A stretch of 64,000 nt of DNA from JABSOG01 sp041583135 (GTDB lineage: Bacteria; Pseudomonadota; Gammaproteobacteria; Enterobacterales; Alteromonadaceae). Location: assembly GCA_041583135.1 (NCBI GenBank), contig JBFHGJ010000014.1:1-64000 (forward strand). The letters run 5' to 3'. This document shows, piece by piece, positions 24,223 through 32,311 of this stretch. Made by a program: the position numbers and the translations under genes. How positions within the stretch are numbered: position 1 is the stretch's first letter; each line of letters starts with the position of its first letter. The notes under the pieces were generated by a model, which saw nothing but the letters and a program-made list of their open reading frames with translations, was not told where the DNA came from and ran no database searches.

Positions 24223-26814
24223 TTACTTTTGCGACTCTAGAAAGTCTTGAGCAAAGCGCTGTAATACGCCGCCTGCTTCATAGATAGAGACTTCTTCGGC
24301 GGTATCTAAACGACAGGTAACCGGTACTTCAACCGACTCGCCGTTTTGACGGTGAATGGTTAAAGTTAACGTCGTACCCGGCGTGCGCTCGCCAGAAACA
24401 TCATAGGTTTCGGTGCCATCTAAGTTCAAGGTTAAACGGTTGGTGCCCGCTTTAAACTCTAGTGGCAATACGCCCATACCGATGAGATTGGTACGGTGAA
24501 TGCGTTCAAAACCTTCGGCGACAATTACTTCAACACCGGCCAAGCGAACACCTTTAGCTGCCCAGTCGCGTGAAGAGCCTTGGCCGTAGTCGGCGCCGGC
24601 AACGATGATCAAAGGTTGTTTGCGTGCCATGTAGGTTTCAATGGCTTCCCACATGCGGACAACGTTGCCCTCTGGCTCAACACGGGCCAACGAGCCTTGC
24701 TTGACTTCGCCGTTCTCTTTGACCATTTCGTTAAACAGTTTAGGGTTGGCAAAGGTAGCACGTTGCGCCGTCAAGTGATCGCCACGGTGGGTTGCGTAGG
24801 AGTTGAAGTCTTCTTCCGGTAAGCCCATTTTGGCCAAGTATTCGCCAGCAGCGCTGCTTGGCAAAATGGCGTTAGATGGCGACAAGTGATCGGTGGTGAT
24901 GTTATCACCTAAAACAGCCAAAGGTCTCATACCTTTCATGGTACGAGGCGCTGCCAATGCGCCTTCCCAGTATGGTGGGCGACGAATATAGGTGCTCATT
25001 GGACGCCACTCATACAACGGGTCGTTGTTTTCACCATAATCGACGCTTAAGTCAAACATTGGCTCGTAAACTTTGCGGAATTGCTCTGGCTTAACGCTCT
25101 TAGCGATCACGGCATCGATTTCTTCATCGGTTGGCCAAATGTCTTTCAGGGTCACTGGATTGCCTTGTTCATCGGTGCCCAATACGTCTTTTTCGATGTC
25201 AAAACGGATTGTACCGGCGATAGCATAGGCGACAACCAATGGTGGTGAGGCCAAAAATGCCTGCTTGGCATAAGGGTGAATACGACCATCAAAGTTACGG
25301 TTGCCAGAAAGTACGGCGGTAGCATAAAGGTCGCGGTCGATGATCTCTTGTTGAATGCTTGAGTCTAGTGCGCCGCTCATGCCGTTACAGGTCGTACAGG
25401 CAAAGGCTACTATGCCAAATCCAAGCTGCTCAAGCTCAGGTAACAATTGCGCGTCTTCGAGGTAGCTCTTAACCACCTTTGAGCCCGGTGCCAATGAGGT
25501 TTTCACCCAAGGCTTACGCACTAAGCCTTTGGCATTGGCATTGCGTGCCAACAAGCCTGCTGCGATCACGTTTCGTGGATTACTGGTGTTGGTACAGCTG
25601 GTAATGGCTGCGATGATCACCGCACCATCAGGCATTTTGCCTTCTTCGTTTTCAACGACACCTGAGATACCTTGTTTGGCCAAATCGGCTGTGGCAACGC
25701 GTTTGTGCGGGTTAGAAGGACCTGCGATATTGCGGCCAACGCTGGATAGGTCAAATTTCAGTACGCGCTCATATTCGGCATTTTCAAGATCGTCTGCCCA
25801 AAGGCCGGTATGCTTAGCGTAGGTTTCTACCAGTTTAACCTGCTCGTCGTCACGACCGGTCAGTTTCAAATAGTCGATGGTTTGCTGGTCGATGTAGAAC
25901 ATCGCTGCGGTGGCACCATATTCAGGGGTCATATTGGAAATGGTGGCTCGGTCGCCCAATGTCAGTGCCGCCGCGCCTTCACCGTAAAACTCAAGGTAAG
26001 CACCCACTACACGCTCAGCGCGCAAAAACTCTGTGATCGCCAATACGATGTCGGTAGCGGTAATGCCCGGTTGCGGCTTACCGCTGAGTTCTACACCGAC
26101 GATATCGGGTAGGCGCATGTAAGAAGCGCGGCCAAGCATGACGCTTTCAGCTTCTAGACCACCAACACCTACGGCGATAACGCCGAGAGCATCAACATGT
26201 GGTGTATGGCTGTCGGTACCAACCAAGGTATCGGGGAAAGCAACGCCATCACGGCTTTGGATCACCGGAGACATTTTTTCTAGGTTGATTTGGTGCATGA
26301 TGCCGTTACCAGGCTGGATCACGTCAACGTTTTTAAACGCCGTTTTGGTCCAGTTGATAAAGTGGAAGCGGTCTTCGTTACGGCGGTCTTCAATGGCGCG
26401 GTTTTTTTCAAAAGCATCGACTTCAAAACCGGCGTGCTCCACGGCCAACGAATGGTCAACAATCAACTGGGTTGGCACGACTGGGTTCACTTTAGACGGG
26501 TCGCCGCCTTTTTCTGCGATGGCATCACGCAAACCGGCAAGGTCAACCAATGCGGTTTGGCCCAAAATGTCATGACAGACGACGCGGGCAGGGAACCATG
26601 GAAAATCCAAGTCGCGTTTGCGCTCGATGATCTGCTTAAGCGAATCGGTCAATTTAGCCGGTTCACAACGGCGAACTAGGTTTTCTGCCAAGACGCGAGA
26701 GGTGTATGGTAATTTGGCATAGCTGCCAGGGGCAATGCTTTCAACGGCTTCACGGGTATCGAAGAAATCGATGTCGGCGCCGGGTAAGCGTTTACGATAT
26801 TCGGTGTTGTTCAT
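24223..26814 (-). CDS. acnD: Fe-S-dependent 2-methylcitrate dehydratase AcnD
   Basis: Dehydrates 2-methylcitrate to 2-methylaconitate, which needs PrpF to re-enter the pathway; the adjacent prpF confirms this variant. The 863 residues show the aconitase layout: cluster-binding Cys in AITSCTNTSNP (about 408) and the ACTTCNGMSG pair (about 473 and 476), DSHTPH near 200, and the swivelling C-terminal domain with GADYGQGSSRDWAAKG (about 740). It starts MNNTEYRKRLPGADIDFFDT like other AcnD proteins. The 123 bp to prpC upstream hold a hairpin and a REP-like sequence. Confidence 0.96.
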   Translation of the reverse strand: MNNTEYRKRLPGADIDFFDTREAVESIAPGSYAKLPYTSRVLAENLVRRCEPAKLTDSLKQIIERKRDLDFPWFPARVVCHDILGQTALVDLAGLRDAIAEKGGDPSKVNPVVPTQLIVDHSLAVEHAGFEVDAFEKNRAIEDRRNEDRFHFINWTKTAFKNVDVIQPGNGIMHQINLEKMSPVIQSRDGVAFPDTLVGTDSHTPHVDALGVIAVGVGGLEAESVMLGRASYMRLPDIVGVELSGKPQPGITATDIVLAITEFLRAERVVGAYLEFYGEGAAALTLGDRATISNMTPEYGATAAMFYIDQQTIDYLKLTGRDDEQVKLVETYAKHTGLWADDLENAEYERVLKFDLSSVGRNIAGPSNPHKRVATADLAKQGISGVVENEEGKMPDGAVIIAAITSCTNTSNPRNVIAAGLLARNANAKGLVRKPWVKTSLAPGSKVVKSYLEDAQLLPELEQLGFGIVAFACTTCNGMSGALDSSIQQEIIDRDLYATAVLSGNRNFDGRIHPYAKQAFLASPPLVVAYAIAGTIRFDIEKDVLGTDEQGNPVTLKDIWPTDEEIDAVIAKSVKPEQFRKVYEPMFDLSVDYGENNDPLYEWRPMSTYIRRPPYWEGALAAPRTMKGMRPLAVLGDNITTDHLSPSNAILPSSAAGEYLAKMGLPEEDFNSYATHRGDHLTAQRATFANPKLFNEMVKENGEVKQGSLARVEPEGNVVRMWEAIETYMARKQPLIIVAGADYGQGSSRDWAAKGVRLAGVEVIVAEGFERIHRTNLIGMGVLPLEFKAGTNRLTLNLDGTETYDVSGERTPGTTLTLTIHRQNGESVEVPVTCRLDTAEEVSIYEAGGVLQRFAQDFLESQK

Positions 26815-26838
26815 TTACGCTATCTCTTTTGATAAAGC

Positions 26839-26859
26839 AGGCCGGGATATACCCGGCCT
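26839..26859 (-). other. Intercistronic hairpin before acnD
   Basis: AGGCCGGG (26839-26846) and CCCGGCCT (26852-26859), an 8-bp GC-rich stem with a 5-base loop, 25 bases before the acnD start on the transcribed strand. No T run follows, so it is more likely an mRNA stability or processing element than a terminator. Confidence 0.6.
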
Positions 26860-26888
26860 TAATGATTTGGCGATCTACGACTTATCTA

Positions 26889-26933
26889 GGTGCGCACGGC
26901 ACACCCTACATTTATGGCGCGTGGCGCACCCTA
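26889..26933. repeat. GGTGCGCA-family REP-like doublet
   Basis: Two tandem imperfect palindromes, each ending in CACCCTA: GGTGCGCACGGCACACC (26889-26905) and GGCGCGTGGCGCACC (26916-26930). They resemble the hairpin at 18672-18692 and lie inside the prp operon between prpC and acnD. Confidence 0.45.
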
Positions 26934-26937
26934 TGGA

Positions 26938-28059
26938 TTATCGCTCGGCGATTGGCGTTACCGCACGCAAATCTTCACCGACATATTCCGCTGAAGGACG
27001 GATAATGCGGTTGTCGGCGCGTTGCTCCATGACATGGGCTGCCCAGCCGGTGACTCGTGACATCACAAAGATAGGCGTGAACAACTTAGTCGGAATACCC
27101 ATGAAGTTATAAGCAGAAGCGTGGAAGAAGTCGGCGTTACAGAACAATTTCTTCTCGCGCCACATCACTTCTTCACAACGCACAGATACCGGGTAAAGTA
27201 CGGTATCACCAACATCGGCTGACAATTTCTCAGCCCAACCTTTGATGATGGCGTTACGCGGATCTGAGTCTGAGTAAACGGCATGACCAAAGCCCATGAT
27301 CTTTTCTTTGCGCTCAAGCATACCCATCATTTCGGCTTCGGCGTGATCGGCACTTTCAAACTTCTCAATCATTTCCATCGCCGCTTCGTTGGCACCACCG
27401 TGCAATGGGCCACGCAGTGAGCCGATAGCGCCAGTAACGCATGAGTGCATATCAGACAAAGTAGAAGCACAAACGCGGGCAGTAAAGGTTGAAGCATTGA
27501 ACTCATGCTCGGCATAAAGGATCAATGAAGCGTGCATAACTTGTTCATGCAATGATTTTGGCGCTGCGCCGTGCAGCATATGCAAAAAGTGAGCGCCGAT
27601 TGAATCGTCATCGGTTTCGACTTCAATGCGAACATTGTCGTGTGAAAAACGGTACCAGTAGCAGATGATGCTAGGGAAAGCTGCCAACATGCGGTCGGTT
27701 ACCTGCTGTTGCATATCGAAGCTGGTTTCGCCTTCTAAGTTACCCAGCATTGAACAGCCGGTACGCAATACGTCCATTGGGTGGGCGTCAGCAGGGATAC
27801 GCTCAAGTACGTCTTTTAATGCTTGAGGTAGGCCACGTAGGCTTTTCAATTGGGCTTTATAAGCCGCAAGCTCAGCTTCGTTAGGCAAATGGCCTTTCAA
27901 AATCAAGTGAGCCACTTCTTCAAATTGGCAGTTGGTGGATAAATCTTTGATGTCATAACCGCGATAGGTTAAGCCTGAACCCTCTTTACCTACAGTTGAA
28001 AGAGCGGTTTTGCCAGCAACCTGGCCGCGTAGTCCTGCGCCGGAAAGCACTTTAGCCAT
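26938..28059 (-). CDS. prpC: 2-methylcitrate synthase
   Basis: Condenses propionyl-CoA with oxaloacetate. The 373 residues are typical for PrpC and shorter than hexameric citrate synthase. The catalytic His region GPLHGGANEAAM (about 218), the second His in GFGHAVYSDSDPR (about 258-270) and the active-site region FFHASAYNFMGIPTKLFTP are visible. It starts MAKVLSGAGLRGQVAG. It lies 36 bp after prpB and 123 bp before acnD. Confidence 0.96.
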   Translation of the reverse strand: MAKVLSGAGLRGQVAGKTALSTVGKEGSGLTYRGYDIKDLSTNCQFEEVAHLILKGHLPNEAELAAYKAQLKSLRGLPQALKDVLERIPADAHPMDVLRTGCSMLGNLEGETSFDMQQQVTDRMLAAFPSIICYWYRFSHDNVRIEVETDDDSIGAHFLHMLHGAAPKSLHEQVMHASLILYAEHEFNASTFTARVCASTLSDMHSCVTGAIGSLRGPLHGGANEAAMEMIEKFESADHAEAEMMGMLERKEKIMGFGHAVYSDSDPRNAIIKGWAEKLSADVGDTVLYPVSVRCEEVMWREKKLFCNADFFHASAYNFMGIPTKLFTPIFVMSRVTGWAAHVMEQRADNRIIRPSAEYVGEDLRAVTPIAER

Positions 28060-28095
28060 GAGATGATCTCCTAAAATTCTTTTATGTAAATGGAT

Positions 28096-28974
28096 TTACT
28101 TGTTTTTGCCTTGCGCAAACAACGCATCGAGTTTTTGCTCGTAATCGTGATAGCCGAGGTAATCATACAGTTCCATACGGGTTTGCATGGTATCGACTAC
28201 TGCGGTTTGGTCACCGTCGTTAAGCAGTGTACGGTAGACATTTTCAGCCGCTTTATTCATGGCGCGGAAGGCGCTTAACGGATAAAGTATGATACCAACA
28301 CCCCACTCGGCTAGCGTGGCTTTATTATATAGCTCAGTTTTACCAAATTCAGTCATATTGGCTAGAATTGGCACATCTAAGGCTTCAGAGAAAGCGCGGT
28401 AATGCTCTTCGGTTTGAATTGCTTCGGCAAAGATGCCGTCTGCACCGGCAGCCACATAGGCTTTAGCGCGTTCAATAGCCGCTTCTAGACCTTCCTGAGC
28501 GAAAGCGTCGGTACGCGCCATGATAAAGAAGTCGGGATCAACACGGGCATCAACGGCGGCCTTGATACGGTCAACCATTTCATCGATAGAGACAATTTCT
28601 TTACCCGGGCGGTGACCACAGCGTTTTTGCGCCACTTGGTCTTCAATGTGAACTGCGGCTGCACCGGCTTTTTCCATATCGCGAATGGTTTTGGCGATGT
28701 TGAATGCGCCACCCCAGCCGGTATCGATATCAACCAACAACGGCAGGTCGCACGCTGAGGTAATACGTTGCACATCAACAACGACGTCATTAAGAGAAGT
28801 CATGCCTAAATCTGGTAGACCGTATGAAGCATTGGCGACACCGCCACCAGAGAGGTAGATGGCTTTATGACCAATTTGTTTTGCCATCATTGCGCTATAG
28901 GCATTGATGGTGCCTACCACTTGCAATGGTTTGTTGTCGGCTAATGCCTGACGGAACTTTTTGCCTGCACTCAT
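28096..28974 (-). CDS. prpB: 2-methylisocitrate lyase
   Basis: Cleaves 2-methylisocitrate to pyruvate and succinate, the last step of propionate breakdown. The 292-residue protein has the isocitrate-lyase-superfamily catalytic Cys motif KRCGHRPGKE (about 118-127), DIDTGWGG (about 85) and MARTDAF (about 157). It starts MSAGKKFRQALADNKPLQVV. It is the first enzyme gene after the regulator, 27 bp downstream of it. Confidence 0.96.
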   Translation of the reverse strand: MSAGKKFRQALADNKPLQVVGTINAYSAMMAKQIGHKAIYLSGGGVANASYGLPDLGMTSLNDVVVDVQRITSACDLPLLVDIDTGWGGAFNIAKTIRDMEKAGAAAVHIEDQVAQKRCGHRPGKEIVSIDEMVDRIKAAVDARVDPDFFIMARTDAFAQEGLEAAIERAKAYVAAGADGIFAEAIQTEEHYRAFSEALDVPILANMTEFGKTELYNKATLAEWGVGIILYPLSAFRAMNKAAENVYRTLLNDGDQTAVVDTMQTRMELYDYLGYHDYEQKLDALFAQGKNK

Positions 28975-29001
28975 GAATGTTCTCTCTTTATTTTACAGTG
29001 G

Positions 29002-29673
29002 TTAAACGGATGATTGCGCGTTTAATTTGTTGCCAATGTTTCTTTTCGAATAGGTGATGTGACGGCGCATTAAGATCTCGGCCAATTCAGGGTCTCGGTT
29101 GGCGATGGCTCTGACAATATTGAGATGTTCATCGAATGCCGTGGTTACCCTTGGCCCTTCCATCCCCAACTGCACGCGATACATGCGAACTAGGTGATAA
29201 ATGCCGTTTTGCAACATTGAGATCAGGTGGTCGTTCTTACTGCCGACGATAATGCGATAATGAAAATCGACATCACCGGCTTCTTGATAATACGAGCCAC
29301 GTTTTTGCACATCTTCACCATGAATGTTCAATAGCGCCTGTAAATCGGCTATCTCTTGATCACTCATGTTTTGCGCCGCCAGCCGAGCTGCCATCCCCTC
29401 TAGGGCTTCTCGCACTTGGTACAATTCAATCAGCCCTTCGTGCGTTAAGGTTACAACACGGGCGCCGACATTGGGCTTGCGCTCCACCAAATTACAACTC
29501 TCAAGACGATTAATGGCCTCACGTACGATGGCACGAGAAACTTCATATTTTGTCGACAATTCAACTTCGCTGAGTTTAGCCCCCGGCTTGATTTCCCCTT
29601 CAACTAATGCCTTACGCAAAAGGTAGAAGGTTTTATCTGACGAGGTGACAGGTGTTTCGGTGAAAAATGACAT
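29002..29673 (-). CDS. GntR-family (FadR-type, FCD) regulator of the prp operon, PrpQ-like
   Basis: About 223 residues: an N-terminal GntR winged helix (about 15-78, with STKYEVSRAIVREAINRLES) and a C-terminal all-helical FCD ligand domain with metal-type ligands in the EALEGMAARLA and HYRIIVGSKNDHL regions. The ATG at 29673 is chosen; a GTG two codons upstream is possible and neither has a strong ribosome site. It heads the 2-methylcitrate operon on the same strand, and its own promoter carries palindromes TTGTCGACAA, the type of site a GntR dimer binds, so autoregulation is likely. Shewanella use such a GntR protein (called PrpQ) in place of enterobacterial PrpR; that link is family knowledge, not shown here. 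Confidence 0.88.
   Translation of the reverse strand: MSFFTETPVTSSDKTFYLLRKALVEGEIKPGAKLSEVELSTKYEVSRAIVREAINRLESCNLVERKPNVGARVVTLTHEGLIELYQVREALEGMAARLAAQNMSDQEIADLQALLNIHGEDVQKRGSYYQEAGDVDFHYRIIVGSKNDHLISMLQNGIYHLVRMYRVQLGMEGPRVTTAFDEHLNIVRAIANRDPELAEILMRRHITYSKRNIGNKLNAQSSV
29550..29559. promoter_or_regulatory. Third TTGTCGACAA copy inside the gntR gene
   Basis: Identical 10-base palindrome within codons for Leu-Ser-Thr-Lys of the helix-turn-helix, 150 bp downstream of O1. It could be an auxiliary operator for looping or a coincidence. Confidence 0.4.
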
Positions 29674-29699
29674 TAGCACAAATAATGCTCAATCTAGAT

Positions 29700-29709
29700 T
29701 TGTCGACAA
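29700..29709. promoter_or_regulatory. prp operator O1
   Basis: Perfect palindrome TTGTCGACAA overlapping the -10 box of the operon promoter by two bases, so binding should block RNA polymerase. Confidence 0.7.
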
Positions 29710-29736
29710 TATAGTCCTCTGAATCGATTAAGTCAA
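29708..29736 (-). promoter_or_regulatory. Sigma-70 promoter of the gntR-prpBC-acnD-prpF operon
   Basis: Reading leftward: -35 TTGACT (29731-29736), 17-base spacer, -10 TATATT (29708-29713). Operators lie at the -10 and upstream of the -35. Confidence 0.75.
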
Positions 29737-29752
29737 CTTTAAAGCCAATAGA

Positions 29753-29762
29753 TTGTCGACAA
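29753..29762. promoter_or_regulatory. prp operator O2
   Basis: Second perfect copy of TTGTCGACAA, 53 bp from O1, close to five helical turns, so the two sites face the same side of the DNA. It lies just upstream of the -35 box. Confidence 0.65.
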
Positions 29763-29888
29763 AGTGGTTGACCACAGCTTAGTTTCACTAGCCTAGATCA
29801 GCTATGTGAATGGGGTGTGACAAGCACGTCTTTTTGCAAGTTGGCGTTAACCTACAAACCAAATATAGATGTTTTTTGTGTGTATGGG

Positions 29889-30206
29889 TTACGCCAGAGT
29901 GTTAGTTGCAGGCTCAGCGCAAACCCCTTTGCAGCAATCGGATTTGAGAAAGTCGATGAGTATGTTCATTTGCTTGTAGTTGGCTGTACACCAAACCATT
30001 TTGCCTTCTCGCTTCTTATCAACTAAGCCTGCTCGATGGAGGTTGGAAAGGTGGTGGTTCAAAGTGGTCGAAGCAAGTGACAGGTGTTGTCCTATTTCGC
30101 CCACCGACATGCCACTGGAGCCTGCGCGAACTAGAAGTTGGTAAATAGACAATCGAGTTTCATGGCCCAGTTGGGCGAGGCAGTTTGCAGCTTGTGAGAT
30201 TTCCAT
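29889..30206 (-). CDS. ArsR-family winged-helix regulator, Cys-rich tail
   Basis: A small metal- or redox-sensing type repressor, about 105 residues from the ATG at 30206 (an ATG four codons upstream is also possible). The winged helix covers about 5-85, with SVGEIGQHLSLASTTLNHHL as the helix-turn-helix and LVDKKREGKMVW as the wing. The C-terminus carries DCCKGVC, a cysteine cluster suited to binding a thiophilic metal or sensing oxidation; the classic ELCVCDL metal box of ArsR/SmtB is absent. No transporter or resistance gene is adjacent. The closest candidate target is the divergent promoter at 30443-30472 with its CTAGA palindromes. Confidence 0.85.
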   Translation of the reverse strand: MEISQAANCLAQLGHETRLSIYQLLVRAGSSGMSVGEIGQHLSLASTTLNHHLSNLHRAGLVDKKREGKMVWCTANYKQMNILIDFLKSDCCKGVCAEPATNTLA

Positions 30207-30323
30207 AAAGATCACCAATAGGGATTGTTATTGCAGTTACATCGATAGCGTTATCAAGATTGGATGCGGCACGGTTGCAACAGTGACAGCTCTAAAATTT
30301 AGATTAAAGTACTTCCATATTAG

Positions 30324-30333
30324 TAGATATCTA
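30324..30333. promoter_or_regulatory. Palindrome TAGATATCTA upstream of candidate RNA promoter
   Basis: Perfect 10-base palindrome between the ArsR gene and the promoter at 30443. Possible ArsR site; it shares the TAGA half with the two palindromes nearer the promoter. Confidence 0.4.
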
Positions 30334-30428
30334 GATTTGTATCAAACGTATATAAACGCATTATTTAACCCAGTTTATTTTTGGGCATTTAACGGTGTAT
30401 TTAGAGAGGACAAAAAACAATTCTAATT

Positions 30429-30436
30429 TTCTAGAA
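30429..30436. promoter_or_regulatory. Palindrome TTCTAGAA just upstream of the -35
   Basis: Perfect 8-base palindrome six bases before the -35 box at 30443; candidate operator. Confidence 0.4.
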
Positions 30437-30442
30437 ATGTTG

Positions 30443-30472
30443 TTGACAGTTACGTTTCCATTTGTGTATGAT
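30443..30472 (+). promoter_or_regulatory. Strong sigma-70 promoter reading into the GGA array
   Basis: -35 TTGACA (30443-30448, perfect), 18-base spacer, -10 TATGAT (30467-30472, one mismatch to TATAAT). Transcription should begin near 30480. No coding sequence follows on this strand before the convergent gene at 30861-31337. Confidence 0.75.
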
Positions 30473-30480
30473 TCATACAA

Positions 30481-30496
30481 TTCTAGATATATAGAA
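30481..30496. promoter_or_regulatory. Inverted repeat TTCTA/TAGAA at the transcription start
   Basis: TTCTA (30481-30485) and TAGAA (30492-30496) around a six-base centre, right at the expected start of transcription; well placed as a repressor site for the neighbouring ArsR protein. Confidence 0.45.
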
Positions 30497-30556
30497 AAGA
30501 ATGGCGTAGGCAGTCATGCTCTTGACTAAAATCACGACTATTTCGCCTACGATGAT

Positions 30557-30764
30557 GGAGGTAAAGGAGAGACAAGGATTAGTCGTACAAAAGGACTGAT
30601 GGTATCAAAGGACTGGCGGTATCAAAGGACTGGCGGTATCAAAGGACTGGCTGTATCAAAGGAATGGCTGTATCAAAGGAATGGCTGTATCAAAGGAATG
30701 GCTGTAGCAAAGGACTGAGAGTATCAAAGGAGTATGAGAATCAAGGGAAAGCTGTGATATAGGA
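30557..30764 (+). repeat. 17-nt tandem array carrying a GGA box in every unit
   Basis: GGA triplets begin at 30557, 30566, 30576, 30593, 30610, 30627, 30644, 30661, 30678, 30695, 30712, 30729, 30746 and 30762. From 30576 to 30746 the step is exactly 17 ten times running. The central units read GTATCAAAGGACTGGCG, with CTGGCG drifting to ATGGCT; the outer units are diverged but keep GGA in phase. Confidence 0.95.
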
Positions 30765-30860
30765 GGCTATTTCAATTCTTATCCAAATCAATCTTGCTAT
30801 GCTTTTGGCTTATGACCCGCTATCGAGGAGCCGTCTTTAGCGGGTCAGCTAAGCCGTTAT

Positions 30861-31337
30861 CTAAACCTTTTTGGTAAAAATGGCCACTATTAATGAGGTA
30901 AGAATGCCCATGACTGGCGCCCCAATGGTGGCTTGAAGCATATAGCTTTTGAGGTTGAAGTAGGCTTTGGCATCTGCTTCTGTCATCAGTTCGTGACTAA
31001 TGGCAAAGTTAATGGCGTTGGTAAAGTAGTTAGGTGTGATAACAGTTTGTGTTAAATATTGACCTAACGGACTGAGTATTGTGACCACCAAAGTGATAAG
31101 CAGGCCGCAGATCACGCCTTGCTTATATGTCATTTTGCCGTTTAAGTCAGCTTTACGCTTATCTAGTAGCGCCAAAACGTATATAGCGATGGCGACAAGG
31201 GCGAAAAAGTTGGTGTAAATTGGATGCTTGTCGATATATACATCATGTAAACCAACGGCTCTTTCCAGCACCATCCACAGCAGCATTGCAGCCATAAAGA
31301 TGACGCCCCATTTTATTTCTAATTTATATTGATTCAT
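30861..31337 (-). CDS. DUF4199-type membrane protein
   Basis: A 158-residue inner-membrane protein with about four hydrophobic segments (about 10-28, 42-60, 76-95 and 132-155). The pattern of a short first helix, a KRKADLNGKMTYKQG loop before the third helix, and a helical region before the last (ISHELMTEADAKAYF) fits the DUF4199 family, whose function is unknown. It converges with the candidate RNA and has no operon partner. Confidence 0.7.
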   Translation of the reverse strand: MNQYKLEIKWGVIFMAAMLLWMVLERAVGLHDVYIDKHPIYTNFFALVAIAIYVLALLDKRKADLNGKMTYKQGVICGLLITLVVTILSPLGQYLTQTVITPNYFTNAINFAISHELMTEADAKAYFNLKSYMLQATIGAPVMGILTSLIVAIFTKKV

Positions 31338-31808
31338 TGTGCTTTCCTACAGAGGTTGTGGCTGATATCAGTGTAGTTAAAAATTCAAGTTTTAAACGGT
31401 TTTTATTGATTGATAAATAAGTGAGCAGTTAAGAGCTTGATAAATTAGGGGTAATCCATTTTGGGAGAGTCGATTGTCGCTGGACATCGCCAAAAGTTCC
31501 GCGCCGGCGAATTGCCGTGAAATGCGATAGGTATACTCAGGGCTACATTGAAAATCTAATTGGGCAAGTAGGTTGGAACACTATTCATCAGATAGAATCT
31601 GAGGAGTTAGACTTGCTAGGGGGCGCTAAGCTCTGTTAATAAACGAAGTAATATTAATATACTGCCGAGTGCCCATTATTCACTAGATAACGCCCTAGCG
31701 CGTCTAAGAAGGTAATAGGGCGTAGTAAGCACTTTATTGCTCGTTGTTTTGGCTAAATGATGGTATTCTGCCGAGCAATTTTTCAGCCAAAGACCAATAC
31801 GTTAGTTT
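31338..31808. other. Intergenic region without a convincing gene
   Basis: About 470 bp. A 40-codon frame from GTG 31517 to TAA 31639 (plus strand; it includes GYIENLIGQVGWNTIHQIES) looks protein-like in composition but has no ribosome site and may be a gene remnant. No promoter, terminator or repeat stands out. Confidence 0.5.
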
Positions 31809-32270
31809 ATGCTCAATAATGATTTTTTACGCCGCCTGAGATATGCCCTAGACCTTAACGACAAAACCATGCTTACGATATTTAAACACATGGGCAACGA
31901 GGTTGAGGTCGGCTATCTTAAAGCGATTATGACCAAAGAAGGTGAGCCTGGGTTCATTGCTTGCCGAGATAGCCAGTTATGTCAATTTCTTGATGGCCTG
32001 ATCATTCATAACCGGGGGCTACAAGAAGGCAAAGGTATACCAGAGCCACAAAAGCGTATCAACAATAACGAGATCTTACAAAAGCTGCGTATTGCCCTAG
32101 AACTAAAGGCGGACGATGTCGTAGACATTTTGAAGCTGGCAAACTTTAGGCTTTCCAAAGCCGAGCTTGGTGCATTCTTTCGCAAACCAGAGCATCGTAA
32201 CTACAAAGCCTGTGGCGACCAAGTGATCCGTAATTTCCTTGCCGGCCTCACCAAGCGCAACCGCAAATAA
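31809..32270 (+). CDS. DUF1456 family protein (YehS-like)
   Basis: A 153-residue protein made of two homologous halves of about 65 residues. The first begins NDFLRRLRYALDLNDKTML, the second NEILQKLRIALELKADDVVD; each has the helical DUF1456 fold with a terminal CRDSQLCQFLDGL or CGDQVIRNFLAGL segment. It is full length for YehS of E. coli. The function is unknown; the fold is often likened to helix-turn-helix proteins. It stands alone, followed by a REP-like hairpin. Confidence 0.88.
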   Translation: MLNNDFLRRLRYALDLNDKTMLTIFKHMGNEVEVGYLKAIMTKEGEPGFIACRDSQLCQFLDGLIIHNRGLQEGKGIPEPQKRINNNEILQKLRIALELKADDVVDILKLANFRLSKAELGAFFRKPEHRNYKACGDQVIRNFLAGLTKRNRK

Positions 32271-32311
32271 CACTAAAGTCATAGGGCCGAAAGGCGAGTA
32301 CCTAAAAAATT

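Larger units (their letters stand above)
30480..30846 (+). ncRNA. Candidate CsrB-type CsrA-titrating small RNA
   Basis: A transcript of about 367 nt is bounded by the promoter at 30443-30472 and an end hairpin: GACCCGCTA (30814-30822) with TAGCGGGTC (30838-30846), 9 bp, no T run, convergent with the next gene. The 5' part can fold (CGTAGGC near 30505 with GCCTACG near 30545). In between are 14 GGA boxes, most as AAAGGA, which fits the ANGGA core bound by CsrA; the loop of the end hairpin carries another. Length and density match CsrB of E. coli. The boxes are in near-identical tandem units rather than separate hairpin loops, which is the main doubt. Confidence 0.5.

Noticed and set aside
29817..30026. 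69-codon plus-strand frame opposite the ArsR gene
   Set aside because: It is the complement of ArsR coding sequence and has no signals.
30557..30764. CRISPR-like array
   Set aside because: Units are contiguous 17-mers with no unique spacers and no cas genes in the window.
31517..31639. 40-codon frame with protein-like composition
   Set aside because: No ribosome site or promoter; perhaps a remnant, noted in the intergenic entry only.
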